From NCBI GenBank assembly GCA_025455205.1, contig JALOMZ010000077.1:1-7545 (forward strand): a DNA stretch of 7,545 bases. The letters are read 5' to 3'. Below the pieces are notes generated by a model that was given only the letters and a program-made list of their open reading frames with translations, was not told the origin of the DNA and did no database searches. This document shows, piece after piece, positions 1 through 7,406 of the stretch. This DNA comes from Chitinophagaceae bacterium. GTDB lineage: Bacteria > Bacteroidota > Bacteroidia > Chitinophagales > Chitinophagaceae. The position numbers and the translations under genes are program-made. The stretch's first letter is position 1. Each line of letters starts with the position of its first letter.

Positions 1-144
1 GAAGGCGCTGAGGTCGGTGATGGTGCTATTGCCGGCTGAATCCAGGTAGTTGATAATCTGCCGCTTCAGGGACTTGTTCTTGTAAGCTACCCCCGAAGAA
101 TCATCATCCAGAAAAACCTGCAGGATCGAATACTCCATTGCCAT
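1..144 (-). CDS. ROK-family transcriptional regulator, N-terminal fragment
   Basis: This is the first 48 codons of a gene running off the left edge, open throughout. After a short leader the fragment contains SSGVAYKNKSLKRQIINYL (residues 16-34), then SAGNSTITDLSAF, which resembles the start of the winged helix-turn-helix of Bacteroidota ROK-family (NagC/XylR-like) regulators: a basic helix, a short loop, and 'TI.DLS' opening the next helix. In that family the N-terminal DNA-binding domain is followed by a sugar-kinase-like domain that binds a sugar effector; that part is outside the window, so loss of kinase activity cannot be judged. Two in-frame ATGs, at 144 and 138, could each be the start; the longer one is given, and neither has a convincing ribosome binding site. 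The gene is divergent from the oxidoreductase/SusCD genes, as expected of a local regulator. Another winged-helix or MarR-like regulator is possible. Confidence 0.72.
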   Translation of the reverse strand, partial: MAMEYSILQVFLDDDSSGVAYKNKSLKRQIINYLDSAGNSTITDLSAF

Positions 145-280
145 AAGGCTGCCAATTTCCCGATTCTTTACCAATTTGATTCAGCTTTATGCGACAGATT
201 TTAGAAAATAATGAAAATCAACTTCAATATAAGCAATGTTTTAAAGAATAGGTCATACTTAATAAAAAGATTGAAAAAGC

Positions 281-311
281 TTGGTCAACTAATGTAACTA
301 ATTTATTTTTG
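281..311 (+). promoter_or_regulatory. Bacteroidota-type promoter for the oxidoreductase/SusCD operon
   Basis: TTG at 281-283 (-33 element) is followed after 20 nt by TATTTTTG at 304-311, which matches the Bacteroidota primary-sigma -7 consensus TAnnTTTG at every fixed position. The 20-nt spacing is within the usual 19-21 nt. Transcription would begin near 317-319, leaving an untranslated leader of about 84 nt before the ATG at 402. The surrounding DNA is much more AT-rich than the genes. No comparably good promoter was found on the minus strand for the divergent regulator. Assignment rests on consensus matching only. Confidence 0.6.
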
Positions 312-323
312 TTACCTCCGACT

Positions 324-335
324 GCAAACGTTTAC
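324..335. promoter_or_regulatory. LacI-type operator-like palindrome
   Basis: GCAAACGTTTAC contains the perfect 8-bp palindrome AAACGTTT (326-333) centred on CG, with a further matched G/C pair at its ends. A central CG in an A/T-flanked palindrome is typical of LacI-family operators. It lies just downstream of the predicted transcription start, a position where a bound repressor would block initiation or early elongation. The bound protein could be the divergent regulator or an unlinked LacI-type protein; the sequence does not decide. Confidence 0.4.
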
Positions 336-380
336 GTAACAGCCCCACCCTCCTTAAACACACCCGCCCAATTACGTAAC
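332..380. repeat. Two TTACGTAAC repeats in the operon leader
   Basis: TTACGTAAC occurs at 332-340 and again at 372-380, exactly 40 bp apart. Each copy contains the perfect palindrome TTACGTAA. Its half-site GTAAC also occurs at 294-298 with the inverse GTTAC at 311-315, so that pair straddles the predicted -7 element. The first copy overlaps the AAACGTTT palindrome by two bases. Spacings of 42 and 40 bp between the GTAAC units are close to four helical turns, which would put bound proteins on one face of the DNA. The simplest reading is a set of regulator sites; secondary structure in the leader RNA is an alternative. Confidence 0.5.
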
Positions 381-401
381 CAACCATAGCCGATTGCCGC
401 C

Positions 402-2297
402 ATGAGAAAAGACTTTGTACTTGGCTTACTATTATTTCTTGCCACCCACCTGCACGCGCAAAAGCAAACGGCTGTACTGGTCATTGGTGGCGGAACAGGC
501 GGAACGGCCGCAGCCATCGCCAGTGCCAGAACGGGTGCAGAAACCCTGCTGGTAGAGGAAGGACCCTGGCTGGGCGGCATGATATCTGCTGCCGGTGTAA
601 CCTGCACCGATGGCAACCACCATCTCCCTTCGGGAATCTGGAATGAATTCAGGGACCACCTCTATAAGGTCTATGGCGGTCCGAAAGCAGTGGCCACCGG
701 CTGGGTAAGCATGACCCAGTTTGAACCCCATGTTAGCGACAGCATCTGGAAAAAGATGGCGGGGGCCGAGGCCAAACTTACCATTATTCATGGCTGGCAG
801 TTGGTGAAGGTTACCAAAGACGACAACCGGGTAACCGGCGCTGTTTTTGCAGACAGCAAAGGGAAACAGCATACCATTTCGGCCCGTGTAACCATTGACG
901 CCACAGAGTTGGGGGATGCCATGGCCAGTGCCGGTAGCCCCTACAGCCTGGGTATGGAAGCCGGCCATCTTACAGACGAGAATGTGGGCGTTAATGAAAG
1001 CAATTCCATCGTACAAGACCTGACCTGGGTAGCCATATTAAAAGACTATGGCGTCAAGGCCGACTGCACCATTGCCAAACCCAGTGGTTATACGCCAAAT
1101 GAATTTGATGGCAGCTGCACGGATTATTACAAGAACAAAAATTTGCCGAAGCCGTCGGTAGACGCTAAGAAAATGCTCGACTATGGGAGGCTGCCCAACG
1201 GAAAATACATGATCAACTGGCCAAACGCCGGCAACGACACTTACCTGAACGTGGTGGAAATGACGCCGGCCGCACGCGCAGCCGCGTTAGAATCATCAAA
1301 GCAGACCACCCTGCGCTTTATTTATTTTATTCAGCACGAACTGGGCTTTAAGCACCTGGGACTGGCCGATGATGAATTTCCCACGGCCGACCGCCTGGCA
1401 TTGATGCCCTATCATCGCGAAGGCCGTCGCGTGGAAGGCCTGGTGCGCATGAATATCCGCCATATTGCAGAGCCGTTTACCTATGGCGACCCGTTATATC
1501 GTACGGGTATTTCTGTGGGTGATTATCCCATTGACCACCATCACAAGAAGAATCCCGCTGCCCCCCAGCATCTAGATTTTTACCCGGTTCCCTCCTCTAA
1601 TATTCCATTGGGCGCCCTGATTCCCCGCCAGACAGAAGGCCTCATCGTGGCCGAAAAGGGCATCAGCGTTACCAATGTGGTAAATGGCACCACCCGGCTG
1701 CAGCCGGTGGTTATCCTCACCGGCCAGGCGGCCGGCACACTGGCGGCCCTGAGCGTGCAGCAGAAGCGTACCCCCGCGCAGGTACCTGTTCGCGAGGTGC
1801 AGCGCCACCTGCTGCAGGCCGGCGCCTACCTGATGCCCTACTACGACGTGAAGCCCTCCGATCCCCACTTTACCAGCATACAGAAAGTGGGCGCCACCGG
1901 GCTGCTGAAAGGCAAAGGAATACCCTACCAATGGGCAAACCAGACCTGGTTCTATCCCGACAGCACGGTGCAGGCTGGCCCTTTTGCCCAGGATCTGGCC
2001 GCCTTTGCCGGCATCCGTCAGGATCCGCCAACAGGATCAACCCTCACCATACAACAGGCCATTCAATATGCCTCCGCAGCCTGCCAGGCAATGCAGCAAG
2101 CGCCCCTGCACAAAATAGCTGCACAACCCACGGCCTTCCTCCAAACAGTGAAGCAGGCCTGGAGCAGCTGGGGGCTGCAGGATTTTCATGAACAGCGCCC
2201 CATCACCAAAAAGGAACTGGCCGTATTGCTCGATAAATCGCTGGATCCATTCGCCTCTCGCGGCGTTGACCACTCCGGAAAATTCTTACATCCATAA
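402..2297 (+). CDS. Secreted FAD-dependent oxidoreductase (PF12831-like)
   Basis: A 631-residue flavoprotein of the FAD_oxidored type often mislabelled 'xanthan lyase' in Bacteroidota genomes. Residues 1-19 form a signal peptide (RK, hydrophobic core, LHA|Q) with neither a twin-arginine motif nor a lipobox. The Rossmann dinucleotide fold follows at once: VLVIGGGTGGTAAA (25-38, GxGxxG at G29/G31/G34) with the acidic E52 ending the second strand, then WLGGM (56-60). IDATELGD (165-172) and REGRRVEG (339-346) are family-type core motifs. RLQPVVILTGQAAGTLAAL (432-450) closes the FAD domain. Residues about 480-614 form an extra C-terminal region resembling SLH repeats. The electron acceptor and substrate are unknown; a sugar or glycoside is inferred only from the SusCD neighbours. 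It is the first gene after the promoter and ends 46 nt before the transporter gene. The start is set by the signal peptide; there is no Shine-Dalgarno sequence. Confidence 0.88.
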   Translation: MRKDFVLGLLLFLATHLHAQKQTAVLVIGGGTGGTAAAIASARTGAETLLVEEGPWLGGMISAAGVTCTDGNHHLPSGIWNEFRDHLYKVYGGPKAVATGWVSMTQFEPHVSDSIWKKMAGAEAKLTIIHGWQLVKVTKDDNRVTGAVFADSKGKQHTISARVTIDATELGDAMASAGSPYSLGMEAGHLTDENVGVNESNSIVQDLTWVAILKDYGVKADCTIAKPSGYTPNEFDGSCTDYYKNKNLPKPSVDAKKMLDYGRLPNGKYMINWPNAGNDTYLNVVEMTPAARAAALESSKQTTLRFIYFIQHELGFKHLGLADDEFPTADRLALMPYHREGRRVEGLVRMNIRHIAEPFTYGDPLYRTGISVGDYPIDHHHKKNPAAPQHLDFYPVPSSNIPLGALIPRQTEGLIVAEKGISVTNVVNGTTRLQPVVILTGQAAGTLAALSVQQKRTPAQVPVREVQRHLLQAGAYLMPYYDVKPSDPHFTSIQKVGATGLLKGKGIPYQWANQTWFYPDSTVQAGPFAQDLAAFAGIRQDPPTGSTLTIQQAIQYASAACQAMQQAPLHKIAAQPTAFLQTVKQAWSSWGLQDFHEQRPITKKELAVLLDKSLDPFASRGVDHSGKFLHP

Positions 2298-2343
2298 TCT
2301 TTTAACCGAGGTTCATTCCCATTCAATCACAAAACAATCTGCT

Positions 2344-5300
2344 ATGAAGAAAACGTGGACCTTGCTCTCATTTGCCTTACTGCTGGCAGTGATGAGCATT
2401 GCACAAACGGCAAAGGTTACCGGCCGGGTAACGGATGCCAAAACCGGAGCGCCTGTTGAAAGCGCCTCCGTAGTTGTTAAAGGGAAAGGCGTGGGCACTT
2501 CCACCCTGCCCAATGGCAGCTTCAGCATCAGCGCCCAGAATGGCGACCTGCTGGTGGTATCCAGCATTGGGTATGCCACCCAGGAAGTGACCGTGAGCGG
2601 TCCTGAGGTGATGATATCCCTAAACCCCGTCAATGAAAACCTGAGCGATGTGGTGGTAGTTGGCTATGGTACCCAGCGCCGATCATCCATTACTGGTGCA
2701 CAGGTACAATTAAAGACGGCCGACCTGACCCGCCGCCAGGTATCCAGCGCCAGCCAGGTGCTGCAGGGCCTGGCCCCCGGTGTTACGGTGCAGCAACAAT
2801 CTGGCCGGCCAGGTGCCGATGGTGCCTCCATCCGTATCCGGGGCGAAAGCTCCATCCTCGGTAACAGCAGCCCGCTGGTGGTGATCGACGGATTGCAAAT
2901 GCCCAATGCCACCGGTCTGGATGCCCTGAACCAGCTCGATCCCAATGCCATTGAAAGTGTGACGGTATTGAAAGATGCCGCCTCCACCGCCATTTATGGT
3001 AACCGCGGCGCTGCCGGCGTAATTCTGGTGAAAACCAAGCGTGCCACAAAAGAGGGCCTGAAACTCAGCTACAATGGTTTTGTATCTAAACAGGACTTCA
3101 CCTCCATTCCCGAACGGGTAAATGCGGTGGATCACATGGAACTCAGCAACGTTGCTGAGCGCAACCGTACCGGCAATCCCAACGCCGTGGTGTTTCCCCA
3201 GTCACTGATCGATAAATACAAAACACAGCCTGCCGACAACCTGGAAATCATCGACACAGACTGGGAGAAGGAAGTATTCACCAACAGTGGATGGATGCAG
3301 AACCACAACGTTCAGCTGGTTACCGGCAGTGAGAAGGTGAACCTTTTTGGTTCTTTCACCTATTTCAATCAACAAGGCCAGATCCAGAACAACAGCCTGA
3401 AACGCTATGATTTCCGCCTCAACCCCGAAATCAAGCTCAGCAGCAAGCTGACCTTGCTGGGCAATTTTGCCTACAATAACAGTATCACCACCAACCCGTC
3501 GACCGGCAGCCCCGAATTCATCATCCGACAGGCTATTGGCCTGCCTGCCATTGGTGGTGGCAAATACGGTCCGGGAATGTATGGTACCGCCGCACAATCC
3601 AATAACCGCAATCCCATTGCCATGGCTGAAAACGCCGGCACTTCCGTGGTGAACAACAATACCCTGCTTACCCGTGTGGGTTTCAATTTTCATCCGATCA
3701 AAGGGCTGGAAATAGAAGGTTACTGGGGTCGCGAAAAGCGCAATCCGCATTCCAGGAGTTTTGTCAAGAACGTAGACATTTACCAGCCTAACACGGTCAC
3801 CCGTTCCTATGACCTGATCGGCAACTGGCCAGGCACCACCAGCCTGAGCGAATCCTGGAGGAACGACGAGTATCAGACCTGGCTGGGTCAGGCCACTTAT
3901 GCTACCCGCCTAGGTTCCGACCATTCCCTGAAAGTACTGGTGGGTGCACAAAGCGAATTGACCACCCAGTATTTCTTTGGGGCATCGCGCACCGGCTTTG
4001 TGAATCCTAACCAACCCTACCTCAACCTGGGAACCGGAAACCGCGACAACAACGCAGGCACCCAGGAACTGGCACTGGCCGGTTTCTACGGCCGCGTAAA
4101 CTATGCCTATAAAGACCGCTACCTGTTGGAACTGAACGGTCGCCGCGACGGTTCCTCCCGCTTCTCACAGGCCAACGACAAGCAGTGGGGCAACTTTGGC
4201 TCAGCTTCAGCGGGCTGGATCTTTTCGAAGGAAAAATTCATGAGCGGTATTGAGGCCATCGATTTCGGTAAACTGCGTTTCTCCATGGGTGCCAATGGCA
4301 ACCAGAATATCGGCAGTGATTTCTACGTATTTGACGCATTTTATGAGCAGGCCGTATATAACAACAACGTAAACGGCACCAACTCCTATGTAAACAATGT
4401 AACCAACCTGGGTCTGGCCTTGCTGCAGTTTCCCAACCCCTTGCTGAGTTGGGAGCGTTCCAAGCAATGGAACATTGGTCTGGACCTCACCTTCCTGAAG
4501 AAGTTTACCATCACCGCAGACTACTATGTTCGTACCCTCGACGACATGATCCTCCGCCGTACACTGCCCCCCTCTGCCGGCGGTCTGGGCAACCCCTTCG
4601 TGAATGCAGGCAGCATGGAAAACAAGGGCTGGGAATTCAGCCTTAACTACCGCAACAACTTTGGCAAATGGCGCGTGGATGTTACCGGCATGCTGTCTGA
4701 CGTGCGCAACAACGTGACCAGCCTCATCGAAGGACTTCCCTTCCTGGGCGATGGTATCCGCACCGCACCCGGCCAGGCCCTCAACTCCTATTTCGGCTAC
4801 CAGGCCATCGGCTATTTTGCCGACTCGAACGATGTGAAGAGTTCTCCCATCCAGTTCAATACCCCCTGGAATCCCAGTCCCACGCAGGGTACCAAACCCG
4901 GCGATGTTAAATATGCCGATATCAGCGGCCCTGATGGCAAGCCTGACGGACGTGTTGACGCCAACGACCGCACTTTCCTGGGCAATGCCTTCCCGCGCTA
5001 TGAATACAGCATCAACCTGAACCTGGGTTATGGCAACTTCGACCTGAACATCTTCGGACAGGGCGTAGGCATGCGCGACAACTACCTGAGCGGTACTGGT
5101 GCTGTTCCTTTTGCCAGCAACGACTTCGCTGCCTCCCTGCTCAGCATCCATAAGGATTACTGGCGGCCCGACAACCAGAATGCCCTGTTCCCCCGCCTGC
5201 TACCTTCTGGTTTTGGTGGCAACAACTTCCTGTTGTCTGACAAATGGATTCGCAGCGCAGCATATTTCCGTATTAAAAACATCAACCTCGGCTACAGCCT

Positions 5301-5478
5301 CCCCGCCGCTGCCCTGAGCAAGCTCAAGATCAGCGCCCTGCGCCTGTATGTAAGCGGTCAGAACCTCATCACCTTCACCAAGGCCTGGGATGGTTTCGAC
5401 CCCGAGATTAACAACGCCAATGCTGAATTCTATCCGCTCATGCGCACATTCACTGCCGGCGTAAATGTTACCTTCTAA
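2344..5478 (+). CDS. SusC/RagA-family TonB-dependent outer-membrane transporter
   Basis: A 1,044-residue outer-membrane importer that pairs with SusD to move glycans or other large nutrients into the periplasm using TonB-ExbBD energy. The ATG at 2344 is chosen over an in-frame ATG at 2188 because it begins a clean signal peptide (MKKTWTLLSFALLLAVMSIA|Q) and avoids a 110-bp overlap with the upstream gene. Domains in order: a carboxypeptidase-regulatory-like beta-sandwich (about 23-93); the SDVVVVGYGTQ segment (101-111), near the usual TonB box; the plug (about 112-232) with QVLQGLAPGVTV and the SusC signature VTVLKDAASTAIYGNRGAAG (206-225); then the barrel to the terminal aromatic F1044. Late landmarks are an Asp-rich loop (859-876) and YVSGQNLITFT (1002-1012). 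There is no N-terminal STN domain, so control by a FecR/sigma pair is not suggested. The protein has no cysteine. The length is normal and the frame intact. The substrate is unknown, so no sus symbol is assigned. Confidence 0.96.
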   Translation: MKKTWTLLSFALLLAVMSIAQTAKVTGRVTDAKTGAPVESASVVVKGKGVGTSTLPNGSFSISAQNGDLLVVSSIGYATQEVTVSGPEVMISLNPVNENLSDVVVVGYGTQRRSSITGAQVQLKTADLTRRQVSSASQVLQGLAPGVTVQQQSGRPGADGASIRIRGESSILGNSSPLVVIDGLQMPNATGLDALNQLDPNAIESVTVLKDAASTAIYGNRGAAGVILVKTKRATKEGLKLSYNGFVSKQDFTSIPERVNAVDHMELSNVAERNRTGNPNAVVFPQSLIDKYKTQPADNLEIIDTDWEKEVFTNSGWMQNHNVQLVTGSEKVNLFGSFTYFNQQGQIQNNSLKRYDFRLNPEIKLSSKLTLLGNFAYNNSITTNPSTGSPEFIIRQAIGLPAIGGGKYGPGMYGTAAQSNNRNPIAMAENAGTSVVNNNTLLTRVGFNFHPIKGLEIEGYWGREKRNPHSRSFVKNVDIYQPNTVTRSYDLIGNWPGTTSLSESWRNDEYQTWLGQATYATRLGSDHSLKVLVGAQSELTTQYFFGASRTGFVNPNQPYLNLGTGNRDNNAGTQELALAGFYGRVNYAYKDRYLLELNGRRDGSSRFSQANDKQWGNFGSASAGWIFSKEKFMSGIEAIDFGKLRFSMGANGNQNIGSDFYVFDAFYEQAVYNNNVNGTNSYVNNVTNLGLALLQFPNPLLSWERSKQWNIGLDLTFLKKFTITADYYVRTLDDMILRRTLPPSAGGLGNPFVNAGSMENKGWEFSLNYRNNFGKWRVDVTGMLSDVRNNVTSLIEGLPFLGDGIRTAPGQALNSYFGYQAIGYFADSNDVKSSPIQFNTPWNPSPTQGTKPGDVKYADISGPDGKPDGRVDANDRTFLGNAFPRYEYSINLNLGYGNFDLNIFGQGVGMRDNYLSGTGAVPFASNDFAASLLSIHKDYWRPDNQNALFPRLLPSGFGGNNFLLSDKWIRSAAYFRIKNINLGYSLPAAALSKLKISALRLYVSGQNLITFTKAWDGFDPEINNANAEFYPLMRTFTAGVNVTF

Positions 5479-5500
5479 TCAAAATACAGCAGTTTTTAAT

Positions 5501-7285
5501 ATGAAAAAGATACTCTATACCTCGCTGGCCTTTCTGTTGATGGCCACCGCAGGATGCGATAAATACCTCGACAGGAAACCGCTGGATGCATCGTCTGCCA
5601 GCAACTTCCTCACCAACCAGGCAGAGATGGAACAAGGCCTTACCGGCGTGTATGCCTCTGCCATGTGGGTATTCCCCAACAATACCCCCTTGCTCTTTGC
5701 CGTGGAAGCCTCCACCGACCATGCCATCAAGCGCGGCGGCAATGCCGAAGACCTGGCGGCCATGGGTGAAGCCGGCCCCTTCCTGATCAACAACGCGCTG
5801 GTGAACACCTGCTGGAGTTCGGCATACCGGCTGATTCAGCGGGCCAATCAGCAACTCAAGGGCATGGAAGAGAACGGTAAGAACAACGTATCGGCACAGG
5901 TATTCGGCCGCATTAAGGCAGAAACCCTGGTGCTGCGCGCATGGGCCTATTTTCATCTGATGTATATGTTTGGCGATGTGCCTTACTACAAGGTACCGCC
6001 CACTGTGGATGAAGTGCTGGCTGCAGAAAAAACACCCCGCGCCACTATTGTGGCAGACCTTTACAAAGACCTGGATGAAGCTGTGGCTGGATTTGATGCC
6101 GCCAACGCTGCTGCCATTTTGGGCAATGGCCGGGTGAACAAAGGTGTTGCCCTGGGCCTGAAAGCCAAGCTGGCGCTCCTGATCGGCGATTTCCGCACCG
6201 CTGCCACGGCCACTAAAGCTGTCATTGATGGCGGACAGTATGGTCTCAACCCCAGCTATCCCAATTTGTTTATGCTGAACGGGCAAACAGCCAACGCCAA
6301 CCGCGAGATCCTTTTCAACCAAACCTATCCCACCGATCAGCTCAATCCACAAAGCTGGCTGGTGGTACTCTCCATTCCCAGGCAGGTCACCAACTCACAA
6401 AGCAGCCATTTCCCCTCCCAGGCACTGGTAGACCAGTTTGAAGGTAAAGACGGCAAGCGCATTGACCAGTCGGCCGTTTATGACCCGGCCAATCCCAGGG
6501 CCAACCGCGACAGCCGCCTGAAATGGACTGTGGTTATGCAGGACGACACGGTGGCCTACCGCAACAATACCAACATTGCCCCCTATGTTAACCCGGTGGA
6601 AAGAACCATCTATAATATCTACTCCAACGTACGCCGCCGCTTCAACTGGACAACCAGCCGTTACGACAATGTTTCCGGCAACAACGACTGGATCGGGGCC
6701 CAGGCTGCCGGCATCCAGTGGCAGGTGAGCGCCACCGGCAATATCGGTGGCGTAGGCTATGCATGGCGCAAGTACATTGACTCCACGCAGTATTCGTGGG
6801 AAACCAAAACCGGCTACATCCTGATGCGCTATGCCGACATCCTGCTGATGTATGCAGAGTCCAAGATAGAACTCAATGAAATTGATGCCACGGTGGTGAA
6901 TGCCATCAATGCTGTGCGCAGGCGCTCCGGCCAACCAGACATTGCCGCTTCCAGCCAGGCTGAAATGCGCACCATTGTAAGGCGCGAAAGAGCCGTTGAA
7001 TTTGGCGGCGAAGGACATCGCCTGTTTGACTTGCGCCGGTGGGATATTTACGGGGTTGCCAACAGCGGACCCGTAGTGGGCGCTGCCCTGGATCCCGCTG
7101 TGCCTCCGGCCACTCCCACCTTTGATGCCAACAACATCCCGAATTATGGAGCCAGCATCAACCAGCGCATACGCTTCCGGAACCAAACCCGGAACAACAC
7201 CAATCCGCGATACAAGCTTTGGCCAATTCCCCAGTTTGAAATTGATGTGAATCCCAAACTCACACAAAACCCGGGCTGGCAATAA
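5501..7285 (+). CDS. SusD/RagB-family surface nutrient-binding lipoprotein
   Basis: A 594-residue lipoprotein that caps the SusC barrel at the cell surface and binds the substrate. The ATG at 5501 is preferred to one at 5465, which overlaps the end of the transporter gene, because it starts a lipoprotein signal peptide MKKILYTSLAFLLMATAGC with lipidated C19, followed by the typical DKYLD. The N-terminal half is SusD-like (PF14322-like), with the helical motif RIKAETLVLRAWAYFHL leading into MFGDVPYY (about 137-163). The C-terminal half has RagB/SusD hallmarks: GYILMRYADILLMYAESK (438-455), AINAVRRRSG, RRERAVEFGGEGHRLFDLRR (494-513) and a C-terminal YKLWPIP..EI..NP..TQNPGW (from 571). It starts 22 nt after the transporter stop, so co-transcription and a 1:1 partnership are expected. 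Length is typical and no break is seen. Which glycan it binds cannot be read from the sequence. Confidence 0.96.
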   Translation: MKKILYTSLAFLLMATAGCDKYLDRKPLDASSASNFLTNQAEMEQGLTGVYASAMWVFPNNTPLLFAVEASTDHAIKRGGNAEDLAAMGEAGPFLINNALVNTCWSSAYRLIQRANQQLKGMEENGKNNVSAQVFGRIKAETLVLRAWAYFHLMYMFGDVPYYKVPPTVDEVLAAEKTPRATIVADLYKDLDEAVAGFDAANAAAILGNGRVNKGVALGLKAKLALLIGDFRTAATATKAVIDGGQYGLNPSYPNLFMLNGQTANANREILFNQTYPTDQLNPQSWLVVLSIPRQVTNSQSSHFPSQALVDQFEGKDGKRIDQSAVYDPANPRANRDSRLKWTVVMQDDTVAYRNNTNIAPYVNPVERTIYNIYSNVRRRFNWTTSRYDNVSGNNDWIGAQAAGIQWQVSATGNIGGVGYAWRKYIDSTQYSWETKTGYILMRYADILLMYAESKIELNEIDATVVNAINAVRRRSGQPDIAASSQAEMRTIVRRERAVEFGGEGHRLFDLRRWDIYGVANSGPVVGAALDPAVPPATPTFDANNIPNYGASINQRIRFRNQTRNNTNPRYKLWPIPQFEIDVNPKLTQNPGWQ

Positions 7286-7301
7286 GTGCTATGATCTACA
7301 T

Positions 7302-7333
7302 TCAGGAAGCAGGCCTTGCAGCCTGCTTCCTGA
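7302..7333 (+). terminator. Strong intercistronic hairpin after the SusD-like gene
   Basis: A perfect inverted repeat, with arms 7302-7314 (TCAGGAAGCAGGC) and 7321-7333, forms a 13-bp stem with a 6-nt loop (cttgca), 16 nt after the SusD stop codon. The downstream side lacks a run of T (it reads ttactaacat), so it is not a classical intrinsic terminator. It could be a weak or partial terminator, or a 3' stabilising structure that keeps SusC/SusD mRNA more abundant than the downstream message. The structure is certain; the function is inferred. Confidence 0.55.
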
Positions 7334-7406
7334 TTACTAACATATCTCCTCAAACACATCCACCGGTACCTGCCTCTGTTCCATCCTGTACTTAATAACT
7401 GCTTTC

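Noticed and set aside
200..260. A promoter for the divergent regulator on the minus strand
   Set aside because: Only partial matches to TAnnTTTG were found (such as TATTTTCT), with no correctly spaced TTG.
432..1016. Antisense open frame of 194 codons in the oxidoreductase gene
   Set aside because: It mirrors the FAD-binding motif region on the opposite strand, with no independent evidence of coding.
402..2297. Calling the first gene a xanthan lyase
   Set aside because: That label is common for this family, but the sequence shows an FAD Rossmann fold and no polysaccharide-lyase domain.
2188..2343. N-terminal extension of SusC from an upstream in-frame ATG
   Set aside because: It would overlap the oxidoreductase gene by 110 bp and bury the signal peptide 52 residues inside the protein.
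4207..5151. Antisense open frame of 314 codons inside the SusC gene
   Set aside because: It lies wholly opposite a well-supported coding region. Its translation is Val/Gly/Ala/His-rich with no recognisable domain and no start signal, as expected from the codon bias of the sense gene.
5465..5500. N-terminal extension of SusD from the ATG overlapping the SusC stop
   Set aside because: Twelve extra residues (MLPSNQNTAVFN) would precede an already complete lipoprotein signal peptide.
5468..6352. Antisense open frame of 294 codons across the SusD start
   Set aside because: It is opposite the SusD signal peptide and N-terminal domain, with no promoter or domain of its own.
6395..7282. Antisense open frame of 295 codons inside the SusD gene
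   Set aside because: It is complementary to conserved SusD motifs, and its product shows low-complexity composition and no family resemblance.
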